Under the pieces are notes generated by a model. It was not told where the DNA came from and did not search any database. It was given only the letters and a program-made list of their open reading frames with translations. DNA of 64,000 bases from Nocardia africana NBRC 100379 (GTDB lineage Bacteria > Actinomycetota > Actinomycetes > Mycobacteriales > Mycobacteriaceae), in the NCBI RefSeq assembly GCF_001612635.1, contig NZ_BDAV01000010.1, positions 62,001 through 126,000 of the forward strand. Reading direction: 5' to 3'. Positions 40,835-49,406 of the stretch are shown one piece after another. Made by a program: the position numbers and the translations under genes. The first letter of the stretch is position 1; every line of letters begins with the position of its first letter.

Positions 40835-42310
40835 TCAGTGCACGCCTTCCATCAAGCGGCTGACCTGCGGGGCTAGGAAGTAAACGATGATTCCCACTGC
40901 GATCGCGACCAGGCCGGTGATGCCGAAGTAGGCGACTTCGTGGCTGGTGTCGTAGAACCCGGACAGGACGCCGGACATCGAGGTGCCGATGCCGACGGAG
41001 AAGAAGTAAAGCGCCATCATCTGAGCTCGGAAGGCCTCGGGAGCGAGCTGAGTGGTAACCGCGAGGCCGATCGGGGACAGCAGCAGTTCGGAGATGGCGA
41101 AGCCGGCCAGGATGACGAAGACGAGCAGGGCGGGAACGGTTTTGTCGTCGAAGGCGGCCAGGGGGACGAACAGGAGGAACGACGCGCCCATCCCCATCAC
41201 GCCGTAGGCGAACTTTCGGGGCGTGGTGGGGGCTCGGGTGCCCAGACGGGTCCACATGAGCGCGAACAAGGGCGACAGCACGATGACCCAGATCGGTTCC
41301 TCCGAGCCGATCCAGCTCGCCGGCGCGGTCCAGCCGAACAGCGTCCAGTTCATCCGCTCGTCGGAGTAGACGGCCAGCACCGTGAAGATCTGCTGGAACA
41401 GTGACCAGAACACGGCGTTGGCGATGAACAGCGGTATGAAGGCCCGCACTCGGACTCGTTCCACCGCAACCACTTTCGGACTGGTCAACATCAATCCGAA
41501 ATAGAGTATCGATACCGCCGCGATCACGCCGGTGGTTACCCACGACAGATTCGACAACCGGACCAGTCCGGTCCACATCGCGAGGGCGACCACCACCGCG
41601 ATCACCAGCACGAAGGCGATCACCTTGCCGATCTGGCTGCGCGGCAACGGGTTCGGCACTTCCCGCCCGTGGGTACCCAGATTGCGCCGGAAGATCACGT
41701 ACTGGGTGAGTCCGAGCGCCATGCCGACGGCCGCCGCCCCGAATCCGTAGTGGAACCCGAGGTGGGTCTGCAGCAGCCCGGTGATCAACGGGCCGACGAA
41801 AGCGCCCAGATTCACGCCGAGATAGAACAGCGTGAAACCGCCGTCGGCGCGCGGGTCACCCTTCTCGTAGAGCGTGCCCAGCAGTGAGGACGCGTTGGCC
41901 TTCAACGCGCCGGAACCGAGCGCGACGAGCAGCAGCCCCACGCCGACACCGCTCAGGCCCGGCAGCACCGCCAGCGCGATATGCCCGGCCATCACCACCA
42001 CGCCGCCGTAGAAGACGGTCCGCTCCATCCCGAGCACCCGGTCGGCCAGCCAGCCGCCGAGCACGGTCGACAGATACACCAGCCCGCCGTAGGCGCCGAC
42101 GATGCCCGTCGCGGTGGATTTCTCCAGTCCCAGCCCGCCGTCGGTCAGCGAGTAGTACAGGTAGTACCCGAGGATGGTGAGCATGCCGTAGAACGAAAAC
42201 CGTTCCCACAGCTCCACTCCGAACAAGTTGACCAGCCCGATGGGATGGCCGAATATCGTGCGCGTCTCCGGCGACGCCTGCTCTCCCGGGACGGGTTCCA
42301 CCCTGCTCAT
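40835..42310 (-). CDS. POT/PTR2-family peptide MFS transporter
   Basis: A 491-residue proton-coupled oligopeptide transporter with about 14 helices. TM1 has the family signature FGVELWERFSFYGM (ExxERFxYY-type) that binds proton and peptide, and GGWLADRVLGMERTVFYGG (the second PTR2 motif) follows. FYLGVNLGAFVGPLITGLL is the third. The ATG at 42310 fits the family (MSRVEPVPGEQ, then FGHPIGLVNLFGVELWERF). It should import di- and tripeptides. A terminator for the minus-strand gene may be the tRNA-adjacent hairpin. Confidence 0.92.
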   Translation of the reverse strand: MSRVEPVPGEQASPETRTIFGHPIGLVNLFGVELWERFSFYGMLTILGYYLYYSLTDGGLGLEKSTATGIVGAYGGLVYLSTVLGGWLADRVLGMERTVFYGGVVVMAGHIALAVLPGLSGVGVGLLLVALGSGALKANASSLLGTLYEKGDPRADGGFTLFYLGVNLGAFVGPLITGLLQTHLGFHYGFGAAAVGMALGLTQYVIFRRNLGTHGREVPNPLPRSQIGKVIAFVLVIAVVVALAMWTGLVRLSNLSWVTTGVIAAVSILYFGLMLTSPKVVAVERVRVRAFIPLFIANAVFWSLFQQIFTVLAVYSDERMNWTLFGWTAPASWIGSEEPIWVIVLSPLFALMWTRLGTRAPTTPRKFAYGVMGMGASFLLFVPLAAFDDKTVPALLVFVILAGFAISELLLSPIGLAVTTQLAPEAFRAQMMALYFFSVGIGTSMSGVLSGFYDTSHEVAYFGITGLVAIAVGIIVYFLAPQVSRLMEGVH

Positions 42311-42395
42311 GAGACGCAATTGTCCAGCAACGAGGTACGTCGATCGGGGGAATCGCCGATCACGCGGGGTGTCGGGGCACCCCTCCGGCCCGCCC

Positions 42396-42426
42396 CCCTC
42401 AGGCGGTGCCGGTTCGCGCCTGAGGG
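42396..42426 (-). terminator. Terminator downstream of ppx
   Basis: A perfect 10-bp stem (42396-42405 with 42417-42426) and 11-base loop. A near-identical 22-base direct repeat (CTCCGGCCCGCCC...CAGGCG) precedes and follows it (42383-42405, 42459-42480). The second copy reaches into the ppx stop codon region. Confidence 0.7.
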
Positions 42427-42473
42427 TCCGGACCTGCGTGGTAACGCTGCGCTGCCGCCTCCGGCCCGCCCCC

Positions 42474-43421
42474 TCAGGCGATCGACAGCGCGATACCGTC
42501 GAGAATGTCGTGCTCGCTCACGATCAACTCGGAGATCCCCGCCCGGCGCGCCAATTCATCTGCCAGCACCTCGGTGATCACCGCACCGCCGCCGATCACG
42601 TCGACCCGCCCCGGATGCATGGGGCCGAGGGCCGCGCGCTCGTCGTGGTTCATCCCGATGAGGCGGTGACAGACCTCGCGGAGCCGATCGAACGTGAGAC
42701 GGGTCAGATGCACCCGATCCGAATCGTATTCGGGCAGGTCCAGCGCGACGGCGGCGATCGTGGTCATGGTGCCGGCCACGCCGACCCAGGTGCGGGCGCG
42801 CTCGACCGGAACCACGCCGAAGGCCTGAGCCAGTTGCTGCGAGGCGAAGAACCGCGCGGACGCGACCTCCTCACCGGTCGGCGGATTGCCGTGCAGACAG
42901 CGTTCGGTGATCCGCACACAGCCGATATCCGCCGAGTAGGCCTCCTGCACGCCGGAACTGTCGCCGAGCACCACCTCGGTGGACCCGCCACCGAGATCGA
43001 CGACGACGAACGGCCCTTCGGCACTGGACAATTCGCCGACCGCGCCCGCGAACGAGAGCCGCGCCTCCTCGTCACCGGTGATCACCTCGGCCTGGGCGCC
43101 CGGCACGACGCGGCCCAGCTCCACCCCGGTCATGGTGAAGAAATCGTCGCGATTGCGCGCGTCGCGGGTGGCGCTGGTGGCGACCATGCGCACCCGGCTC
43201 ACCCCCGCGTCGACCATGCGGTCGACGTAATCGTGCAGGGCGACCCGGGTGCGTTCGATCGCCTCCGGATTCAGCTCCCCCGTGGCGTCGACACCCTTGC
43301 CGAGTCGCACGATCCGCATTTCGCGGTGCACGTCGGTGAGGTGGCCGTCCGCGCCGACATCGGCGATCAGGAGCCGGATGGAATTGGTGCCGCAGTCGAC
43401 GGCGGCAACCCGGTCACTCAT
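42474..43421 (-). CDS. ppx: Exopolyphosphatase/pppGpp phosphohydrolase (Ppx/GppA)
   Basis: A 315-residue member of the ASKHA-type Ppx/GppA family. The N-terminal signature VAAVDCGTNSIRLLIADV (phosphate-1) and FVVVDLGGGSTEVVLG (phosphate-2, residues about 138-153) are intact, as is VDVIGGGAVIT. It is the short, single-module actinobacterial form, equal to Rv1026. It hydrolyses polyphosphate end groups or pppGpp. It is the last gene of the ppx operon and overlaps the DUF501 gene by eight bases. Confidence 0.93.
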   Translation of the reverse strand: MSDRVAAVDCGTNSIRLLIADVGADGHLTDVHREMRIVRLGKGVDATGELNPEAIERTRVALHDYVDRMVDAGVSRVRMVATSATRDARNRDDFFTMTGVELGRVVPGAQAEVITGDEEARLSFAGAVGELSSAEGPFVVVDLGGGSTEVVLGDSSGVQEAYSADIGCVRITERCLHGNPPTGEEVASARFFASQQLAQAFGVVPVERARTWVGVAGTMTTIAAVALDLPEYDSDRVHLTRLTFDRLREVCHRLIGMNHDERAALGPMHPGRVDVIGGGAVITEVLADELARRAGISELIVSEHDILDGIALSIA

Positions 43422-44007
43422 CGCTGTCTCCCGCATCGGTATTCGGTTGATACTGCTCGTATTTCGGCCAATCCTGCGGAATCGCCGTGCCGCGCAGTCC
43501 GGTATCGGCCGCGAGCGCGACCGCCTCGTCACCGAGCGGATTCAGCCCCGGGCCCTTGGCCAGCGAATGCGCGATCAGCACGTGCAGGCATTTGACCCGC
43601 TCCGGCATCCCGCCGCCGCTGAAATCCGTTCCCAGCGATTCGATTTCGTCGCGCTCGGCCAGGTAGCTCTCGTGCGCGGCGCGGTAGGCGGCGGCCAGTT
43701 CCGGGTCGGCGGCCAGGCGCTCGGTCATCCCGCGCATCAGCCCGGCGGCCTCCTGCCTGCTCGCCTCGGCGGTCAGGCGCGGATCGGTGAGGTAGTAGAG
43801 CGTGGGGAACGGGGTGCCGTCGGGCAGGCGCGGCGCGGTCTTCACGACCGCCGGTTGGCCGTCGGGCGTGCGATAGGCGATCGCGAGCACCCCGCGTGGC
43901 TCACGGCCGAGCTGGCGGGCCACGATCTCGAGATCAGCCTCCGCGGGCGCACCCTGCTCGGCACCCGCCTCGCCGGACGAAGGCTCGGGCGTAGCGGGGT
44001 CGGTCAC
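43414..44007 (-). CDS. DUF501 family protein
   Basis: A 197-residue cytoplasmic protein (Rv1025-like). The core DUF501 region is EIVARQLGREPRGVLAIAYRTPDGQPAVVKTAPRLPDGTPFPTLYYLTDPRL and ERVKCLHVLIAHSLAKGPGLNPLGDEA. The function is unknown. It overlaps ppx by eight bases and ftsB by four bases, so the operon order eno, ftsB, DUF501, ppx is the same as in mycobacteria. Confidence 0.9.
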   Translation of the reverse strand: MTDPATPEPSSGEAGAEQGAPAEADLEIVARQLGREPRGVLAIAYRTPDGQPAVVKTAPRLPDGTPFPTLYYLTDPRLTAEASRQEAAGLMRGMTERLAADPELAAAYRAAHESYLAERDEIESLGTDFSGGGMPERVKCLHVLIAHSLAKGPGLNPLGDEAVALAADTGLRGTAIPQDWPKYEQYQPNTDAGDSDE

Positions 44008-44657
44008 CGGGGTTCTCCTTCAGGATGGGGCGGGGGTGGTGGAGGGGGCGGCGGGGGCGCCGGCGTGGTGGGGGTGGTGGGCTGCGGCTCGGACATACTG
44101 CGCCACAGCTGGGTGTACCAGGGATCGGGGCGGCGGGCCTGACTCGTCGGCACCGGCACCGCGGGCTGCTCGATACCGGGCACCTGCACGATGTAGGCGG
44201 TGTCGCCGGGCATTACGAGCCGCAGCCGGTCGCGCGCCTCGGAGCGGATGTAGGCGGGATCTTCCTGTTGTGCACGGCGGTCGCGCAACCGGGTCAGATC
44301 GTTTTCCAGATCGCGGCGCTGTTCGGCCAGTTGCACCGCTTCCGAACGTTGACTGAAATAGGTGCGCATCGGCACGGCGAGGGTCAGCGCGAGCGCGCAC
44401 AGCACCGCGGCCAGGATGACCGCGCGCCCGGTGGACAGCCCCAGAATCCGGTGATCGTGGCGATCCTCGGACTTCTTCGACCTCGCGCGCGTGGTGCGCG
44501 GTTCGGACTTCGCGCCGGCCGAACGTCGTTGCGCGGCCCGTTTACCCGCGGACGTGCGCGTGGAGCCGTTCGCGGCCCGTTCGGGCCGGGGCGAGCGCGT
44601 CGAGCGGCGGTCACCGCGTCCTGCCGGACTGGTGCCGCGCGCCCGTCGCTCCGTCAT
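44004..44657 (-). CDS. ftsB: FtsB/DivIC-like septum formation initiator
   Basis: A 217-residue bitopic membrane protein. The N-terminal 70 residues are highly basic and disordered (RRSTRSPRPERAA...), TM at about 77-97 (LSTGRAVILAAVLCALALTL), then a periplasmic coiled coil (SQRSEAVQLAEQRRDLENDLTRLRDRRAQQEDPAYI) and the FtsB-family motif IRSEARDRLRLVMPGDTAY. The tail has a run of proline encoded by a C-rich tract. The start at 44657 is preceded by an RBS-like GGTGTGGG. In division FtsB works with FtsL and FtsQ. Confidence 0.85.
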   Translation of the reverse strand: MTERRARGTSPAGRGDRRSTRSPRPERAANGSTRTSAGKRAAQRRSAGAKSEPRTTRARSKKSEDRHDHRILGLSTGRAVILAAVLCALALTLAVPMRTYFSQRSEAVQLAEQRRDLENDLTRLRDRRAQQEDPAYIRSEARDRLRLVMPGDTAYIVQVPGIEQPAVPVPTSQARRPDPWYTQLWRSMSEPQPTTPTTPAPPPPPPPPPPHPEGEPR

Positions 44658-44783
44658 CCCCACACCTCGAAATCGCCTGCCTCCATAGCGGCGCTGCGAT
44701 TCGACCGCACAGCGCAACGGTTTCGCGCGGTGACCGGCCGCGGTATCGACCGGCCCCGCACGCCACACCCGTTGACGAGGCTA

Positions 44784-46073
44784 CTACCCCCCGAAGACGA
44801 ACCGGGGGAATGCGACGTCACCGGCGTAGCGAGCCGAATCACCGAGCGCGTCCTCGATGCGCAGCAGCTGGTTGTACTTGGCGACGCGTTCGCTGCGGGC
44901 GGGGGCGCCGGTCTTGATCTGACCGCTGCCGACCGCGACCGCCAGATCGGCGATGGTGGTGTCCTCGGTCTCGCCCGAGCGGTGGCTCATCATGGTCTTG
45001 TAGCCGTTGCGGTGGGCCAGCTCGACCGCGTCCAGCGTCTCGGTCAGGGTGCCGATCTGGTTGACCTTCACCAACAGCGCGTTGGCGGCGCCCTTGGCGA
45101 TGCCGTCCTCGAGCCGCTCCGGGTTGGTGACGAACAGGTCGTCGCCGACCAGCTGGATCTTGTCGCCGATCAGATCGGTCAGCGCGACCCAGCCGTCCCA
45201 GTCGTCCTCCGACAGCGGGTCCTCGATCGAGACCAGCGGGTACGCGCCCAGCAGGTCGTTGTAGAACTCGGCCATCTGCTCGGCGGTGCGCTCGGTGCCC
45301 TCGAACTTGTAGCCCGTTCCGGCGGTGTAGAACTCGGTCGCGGCCACATCGAGAGCCAGCGCGACATCGCTGCCGAGGTTGTAGCCGGCCTTGCCGATCG
45401 CCGAGGCGATCAGATCCAGCGCCTCGCGGGTGCCGCCGGCCAGATCCGGGGCGAAACCGCCCTCGTCGCCGAGACCGGTCGACAGGCCCTTGGACTTCAG
45501 CTCGGCCTTGAGGGCGTGGTAGACCTCCGCACCCCAGCGCAGCGCCTCGCGGAAGGTGGGCGCGCCGATCGGGGCGATCATGAATTCCTGCACGTCGACA
45601 CTGGTGTCGGCGTGGGCGCCACCGTTGAGGATGTTCATCATGGGCACCGGCAGCACATGGGCGTTCGGCCCGCCCAGGTAGCGGAACAGTTCCAGGCCCG
45701 AGGATTCGGCGGCCGCGCGGGCCACCGCCAGCGATACACCCAGCAGGGCGTTGGCGCCCAGGCGGGACTTGTCCGGGGTGCCGTCCAGATCCAGCAGCAC
45801 CTGGTCGACGGTGCGCTGCTCGACGGCGTCCAGGCCGATCACGGCCGGTGCGATCTCGTCCAGCACGCCCTCGACCGCCTTGCGGACACCCTTGCCGCCG
45901 TAGCGGTCGCCGCCGTCGCGCAGCTCCACGGCCTCGTGCTCGCCGGTGGAGGCGCCGGACGGCACCGCCGCGCGGGTCAGCGTGCCGTCGTCGAGAGCGA
46001 TCTCGACCTCGACGGTGGGGTTACCGCGTGAATCCAGGATCTCGCGAGCTCCGACCTGTTCGATGATGGCCAC
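44784..46073 (-). CDS. eno: Enolase
   Basis: A 429-residue enolase that converts 2-phosphoglycerate to phosphoenolpyruvate. Characteristic motifs are present: GASTGEHEAVELRDGG (active-site Ser loop), the metal-binding Asp sites, SIEDPLSEDDWDGW, LLVKVNQIGTLTETLDAV (catalytic Lys) and SHRSGETEDTTIADLAVA. The GTG at 46073 (MAIIEQVGAREILDSRGNP) fits all homologues and has AGGAGTG upstream. It is the first gene of the operon eno, ftsB, DUF501, ppx. Confidence 0.98.
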   Translation of the reverse strand: MAIIEQVGAREILDSRGNPTVEVEIALDDGTLTRAAVPSGASTGEHEAVELRDGGDRYGGKGVRKAVEGVLDEIAPAVIGLDAVEQRTVDQVLLDLDGTPDKSRLGANALLGVSLAVARAAAESSGLELFRYLGGPNAHVLPVPMMNILNGGAHADTSVDVQEFMIAPIGAPTFREALRWGAEVYHALKAELKSKGLSTGLGDEGGFAPDLAGGTREALDLIASAIGKAGYNLGSDVALALDVAATEFYTAGTGYKFEGTERTAEQMAEFYNDLLGAYPLVSIEDPLSEDDWDGWVALTDLIGDKIQLVGDDLFVTNPERLEDGIAKGAANALLVKVNQIGTLTETLDAVELAHRNGYKTMMSHRSGETEDTTIADLAVAVGSGQIKTGAPARSERVAKYNQLLRIEDALGDSARYAGDVAFPRFVFGG

Positions 46074-46288
46074 GAAACGACACTCCTTCGGCTGCTGGCA
46101 ATCAATTCGGGGGCCCTGCCCACCGCCGTCCATGAGCAGGTCGCACGGCGGGCCCGTGCGCTTGCGAGCCTAATGGGTACGACCCGGGCCGCACGACACA
46201 GGTGGGCACGCGGTCCCGGTCGTTCGCGCATGCAAGCAGTAGCTGCCGGTTCGAACGTCCGCACCAGCGGTTGGCCGGCGCGCGGAGC
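46074..46288 (-). promoter_or_regulatory. Upstream region of eno
   Basis: A 215-bp non-coding region between the lpqU stop (46289) and the eno start on the same strand. No terminator hairpin is obvious. It should contain the eno promoter. Confidence 0.4.
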
Positions 46289-47026
46289 TCAGGCCCGGCG
46301 TCCGACGCTGTATGCCGCCGCCTTCGTGCGGACCGTCGCCATATAGGTCGTGGACTGGTTGTAGGTCAGCACCGCTTTCTGCCAGCCTTCCGGGGTGCGC
46401 AGATCGCCGCCGCTGGCGCACAGGTAGCGCGCGGCGGTCAGCGAGGCGTCGTCGATGCTGTCCGGATCCGCGCGGCCGTCCCCGTTGGCGTCCACACCCC
46501 AGTGCTGCCAGGTTTCGGGCAGGAATTGGAACGGCCCCTCGGCGCGCGCGTAGACCGGATTGCCGGTGCGTGCGGTGGCCTCGTCGTCGAGAATCCTTGC
46601 GACACCGGGTGATCCGTCCAAGGGGATGCCGCGGATCGGCGGGCGGACCTCACCGTCGGCATCCAGGTCGGAACCGCCGTGGCGGCCGTGTTTGCTCTCC
46701 ACCCGCGCGATGCCCGCGATCGTGGTCCAGCCGATTCCGCAGTCGGGACGCGAACGGGCCATGACCTCGGCCGCGTATCCGTAGGCCTCGAGCGCGACCG
46801 TGGGGATGCCGAGCGCATCCGACTGCGCTTGCGCCCAGCCACGCAACTGTTCGGCACTGCGACCGGGCGCATCGAGGTCGATCGGGGGAACCGGTGACCC
46901 CGCACCGGGCGGGATACCGTCCGGGATCGGGGGCAGGTTGTCGGTTCCCGCACATCCGGACAGCAGCGCGACCGCCGCGACAGCGGCGAAGGCGAGGGGC
47001 CGGAATCCGGGGATGGTCGAACGCAC
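46289..47026 (-). CDS. lpqU: LpqU-like lipoprotein lytic transglycosylase
   Basis: A 245-residue lipoprotein precursor, lipobox LLSGC (Cys at about 24). The transglycosylase domain has the catalytic Glu in ARVESKHGRHGG (residue about 115), a Gly-Pro-X-X-phe-type motif AEGPFQFLPETWQHWGVDANGDGRADPDSI, which has an EF-hand-like calcium loop, and the terminal LTYNQSTTYMATV motif. It is equal in place to Rv1022 (lpqU) upstream of eno. Start GTG 47026 is used. Its activity is expected to be murein cleavage outside the membrane. Confidence 0.87.
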   Translation of the reverse strand: MRSTIPGFRPLAFAAVAAVALLSGCAGTDNLPPIPDGIPPGAGSPVPPIDLDAPGRSAEQLRGWAQAQSDALGIPTVALEAYGYAAEVMARSRPDCGIGWTTIAGIARVESKHGRHGGSDLDADGEVRPPIRGIPLDGSPGVARILDDEATARTGNPVYARAEGPFQFLPETWQHWGVDANGDGRADPDSIDDASLTAARYLCASGGDLRTPEGWQKAVLTYNQSTTYMATVRTKAAAYSVGRRA

Positions 47027-47154
47027 GTTTCCATCATCCAGATTCGCGCGCGGATGGCACGCACCGTGACAACGCACTCGACTCCGGCGGCATACGATCA
47101 GCTACCTCTCCCCGCAACTGTTCCATACCGAAACGCTATGGCCAACGGCGTACT

Positions 47155-47173
47155 TTAGGTAAGCCTTGCTTAA
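47155..47173. promoter_or_regulatory. IdeR/DtxR-type iron box
   Basis: The 19-base sequence TTAGGTAAGCCTTGCTTAA agrees at 14 of 19 positions with the DtxR/IdeR consensus TTAGGTTAGGCTAACCTAA, with both outer half-sites (TTAGGT and TTAA) kept. It lies 77 bases before the GTG of the oxygenase gene that starts the operon, in a 224-bp region between divergent lpqU and the operon. Iron control is therefore likely, but not proven. Confidence 0.65.
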
Positions 47174-47250
47174 GATCAACAGAGCGACTAACTTCGCAGT
47201 CCGAGTCTTCACCACCTGCTTCATCCCCATTGCGAGGAAGGGAACTCCTG

Positions 47251-48360
47251 GTGAAAAACGTTCTCCGCGAACGTAAGACACCCCAGCACGAAGAACCCGA
47301 ACCGATCGACCGCCGCACGCTCGCACCCGAGGCCGCGGCGGCCGTGTTCTGTTCGGCCGAAGAGATCGCGATCACACTCGACCACTCACCCGGTGGCTCC
47401 GCGCCGATCCGGCGCACCCTCTCCGATCCGGCGCTGATCCGGCTCGTCGACGCCTACGCCGCCGACCTTCCCGCCGCGGTGCGAACCGCGTTGCGACCGC
47501 CCGACACCCCGGCCGGCGCGGCGATCATCGGCCGCCTGCCGGTGCGCGACGACGAACTCGGCCCGACACCGCCCGACTGGTCCCATGCCGCCGAACCGGC
47601 GTGCCCGGCGTCGTTTCGCCTGGATATCGCCCTGTTGCTGCTCGCCCGGTGCGCCGGCGAACCGTTCGGCTGGCAGGGCCAGCAGGGTGGGCGGCTGGTC
47701 AACAACATCCTCCCCACGCCCGGGCACGAACACGAACAGTCGGGCGCCAGCAGCACCACCCTGCTGAGCCCGCACACCGAGGACGCCTTCCATCCCGAAC
47801 GCGCGCATCTGCTGCTGCTCGGCTGTCTGCGCAATCCCGATCGGGTGGGTACCACCATTTCCTCGGTCCGTCAGGTGAACCTGGACGCGGACGGGCGCAG
47901 GCTGCTCACCGAACCGACCCTGCCGATCCTGCCCGACGTCTCCTACGGCGAGGATTTCAGCGAGCACCGCCCCGCCCCGGTGGCCACCGTGACCGCCGGC
48001 GACGGCGGGCCGACCCTGCGCTACGACCCCGCCTATACCCCGCTCGACGATGCCGTCCCCGAATATCGTTGCGCCTACGCCCATCTCGGCACGGAATTGG
48101 AGCGCGTGTGTCACCGCGCGGTGTTGGAGCCGGGCGAATTGCTGCTGATGGACAATGATGTCGTCGTGCACGGCCGGGTTCCGTTCACGCCCCGATACGA
48201 CGGGACCGACCGCTGGCTCAAACGGGTCAACATCCGGCTGGCACGCCGCCGCGCGCCGGCCGAGGCCGGCGAAAGCGGATACGGACAGCGGACGGTGCGG
48301 CCGTTCGCGCCGAATCCAGCTGCGGCACCGACTATCTCGCCCCGATGGACCGACCAGTGA
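47251..48360 (+). CDS. Clavaminate-synthase-like Fe(II)/2-oxoglutarate oxygenase (VioC-like)
   Basis: A 369-residue cytoplasmic enzyme. The iron ligands are the HxE pair H175 and E177 (SPHTEDAFHPERA) and distal His H307 in MDNDVVVHGRVPF. R321 in RYDGTDRWLKRV should bind 2-oxoglutarate. This HxE variant with the DNxxVVHGRxPFxPRYDGTDRWLKR block is the mark of the VioC/AsnO/OrfP amino-acid beta-hydroxylase group. It probably hydroxylates an amino acid; the substrate is unknown. The GTG at 47251 has GAGGAAGGG upstream. First gene of the operon; the SbnB-like gene starts 13 bases after its stop. Confidence 0.87.
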   Translation: MKNVLRERKTPQHEEPEPIDRRTLAPEAAAAVFCSAEEIAITLDHSPGGSAPIRRTLSDPALIRLVDAYAADLPAAVRTALRPPDTPAGAAIIGRLPVRDDELGPTPPDWSHAAEPACPASFRLDIALLLLARCAGEPFGWQGQQGGRLVNNILPTPGHEHEQSGASSTTLLSPHTEDAFHPERAHLLLLGCLRNPDRVGTTISSVRQVNLDADGRRLLTEPTLPILPDVSYGEDFSEHRPAPVATVTAGDGGPTLRYDPAYTPLDDAVPEYRCAYAHLGTELERVCHRAVLEPGELLLMDNDVVVHGRVPFTPRYDGTDRWLKRVNIRLARRRAPAEAGESGYGQRTVRPFAPNPAAAPTISPRWTDQ

Positions 48361-48373
48361 ACCGAGGAACGCA

Positions 48374-49363
48374 GTGAGCAGCCGCCCCACCCCGTTGCGC
48401 GTACTCAGCCGCAGCGATCTCGCCGATGTCCCGATCGCGCCCAACGAGGTGGTGCGCGCCGTCGAGGACGCCTATCTTGCCCTGGCACAGGGAGATTCGG
48501 ACAACCCCCGCAAGCTCGGCGTGGCGCATCCGGACGGCTGGTCGGTCGCGTACGCGATGCTCGGGCGCGACGGCCGCCGCCGGGTGGTCGCCATGAAGAC
48601 CTCGTACAAATTCGATCCGAGCCACGACCGCAGCACCAAGCGCTACTACACCACCATCACCCTCTACGACGACGCGACCGGCACCCCGATCGCGATGATG
48701 GACTGCGCGCGGGTGGGCGCGCTGCGCACACCCGCGGTGTCGGCGCTGCTGGTGCGCGAGACGGTGCGGCCGGGCGCGCGCAGCGTGCTGCTGATCGGGA
48801 CCGGCACCCAGGGCCGAAACGCGCTGCCGCACTTGCTCGCCGCGAATCCGCAGTTGAACCGGCTGATGGTGTACGGCACCCATCCCGAGGGTCTGGAAGC
48901 GGTGGGCACCCACCTGCGCGCGCACGCCCCGCACCTGGAACTCGACGTGGTCGACGATCCGCGCGCCGCGGCGGCGACGGCCGATGTGGTGCTCGCGACC
49001 GCCGGGCCCGGCACGCAGGTCGCCCTCGAATCCGACGATCTGGCACCGGGTTCGGTGGCCGTGCTGGTCGGTTACGGACTCGCGCCCTCGACGCTCACCG
49101 ATGCCGATCGCGTGGTGGCCACCAGCGCCGAGCAGATGGCGTTGACCGGCACCGATATGGCGGGGCCGGACGGTCGGCTACGTTCGGTCGACGCCGAACT
49201 GCCGGCGATTCTGGGCCGCCGCGCGACCGCGCGCACCCGTGCCGACGAACGCCTGTTCGTCTACAACAGCGGCCTGGTCCTCACCGATATCGCCGTCGCA
49301 CACGCGCTGGCCGAGCGCGCCATCGCCGAGGGCCGGGGCACGGAGGTGCCGCTGTGGGATTGA
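48374..49363 (+). CDS. sbnB: SbnB-like NAD-dependent dehydrogenase (ornithine cyclodeaminase family)
   Basis: A 329-residue enzyme of the ornithine-cyclodeaminase/mu-crystallin family with the NAD site LLIGTGTQGRNAL near residue 140. In the Sbn and Vio pathways the homologue oxidises N-(1-amino-1-carboxyl-2-ethyl)-glutamate to release L-2,3-diaminopropionate and 2-oxoglutarate. The presence of an SbnA-like gene in the same operon supports this over ornithine cyclodeaminase. GTG 48374 has GAGGAAC upstream; the gap to the previous gene is 13 bases. Confidence 0.85.
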   Translation: MSSRPTPLRVLSRSDLADVPIAPNEVVRAVEDAYLALAQGDSDNPRKLGVAHPDGWSVAYAMLGRDGRRRVVAMKTSYKFDPSHDRSTKRYYTTITLYDDATGTPIAMMDCARVGALRTPAVSALLVRETVRPGARSVLLIGTGTQGRNALPHLLAANPQLNRLMVYGTHPEGLEAVGTHLRAHAPHLELDVVDDPRAAAATADVVLATAGPGTQVALESDDLAPGSVAVLVGYGLAPSTLTDADRVVATSAEQMALTGTDMAGPDGRLRSVDAELPAILGRRATARTRADERLFVYNSGLVLTDIAVAHALAERAIAEGRGTEVPLWD

Positions 49364-49406
49364 CCGGGGCGCACTTTCCCGGCGTCGCGCGATCGGAGAC
49401 GACGCT

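Noticed and set aside
44025..46031. A 668-codon plus-strand open frame opposite eno
   Set aside because: A shadow of enolase and ftsB; no domain, and dominated by Gly/Arg/His.
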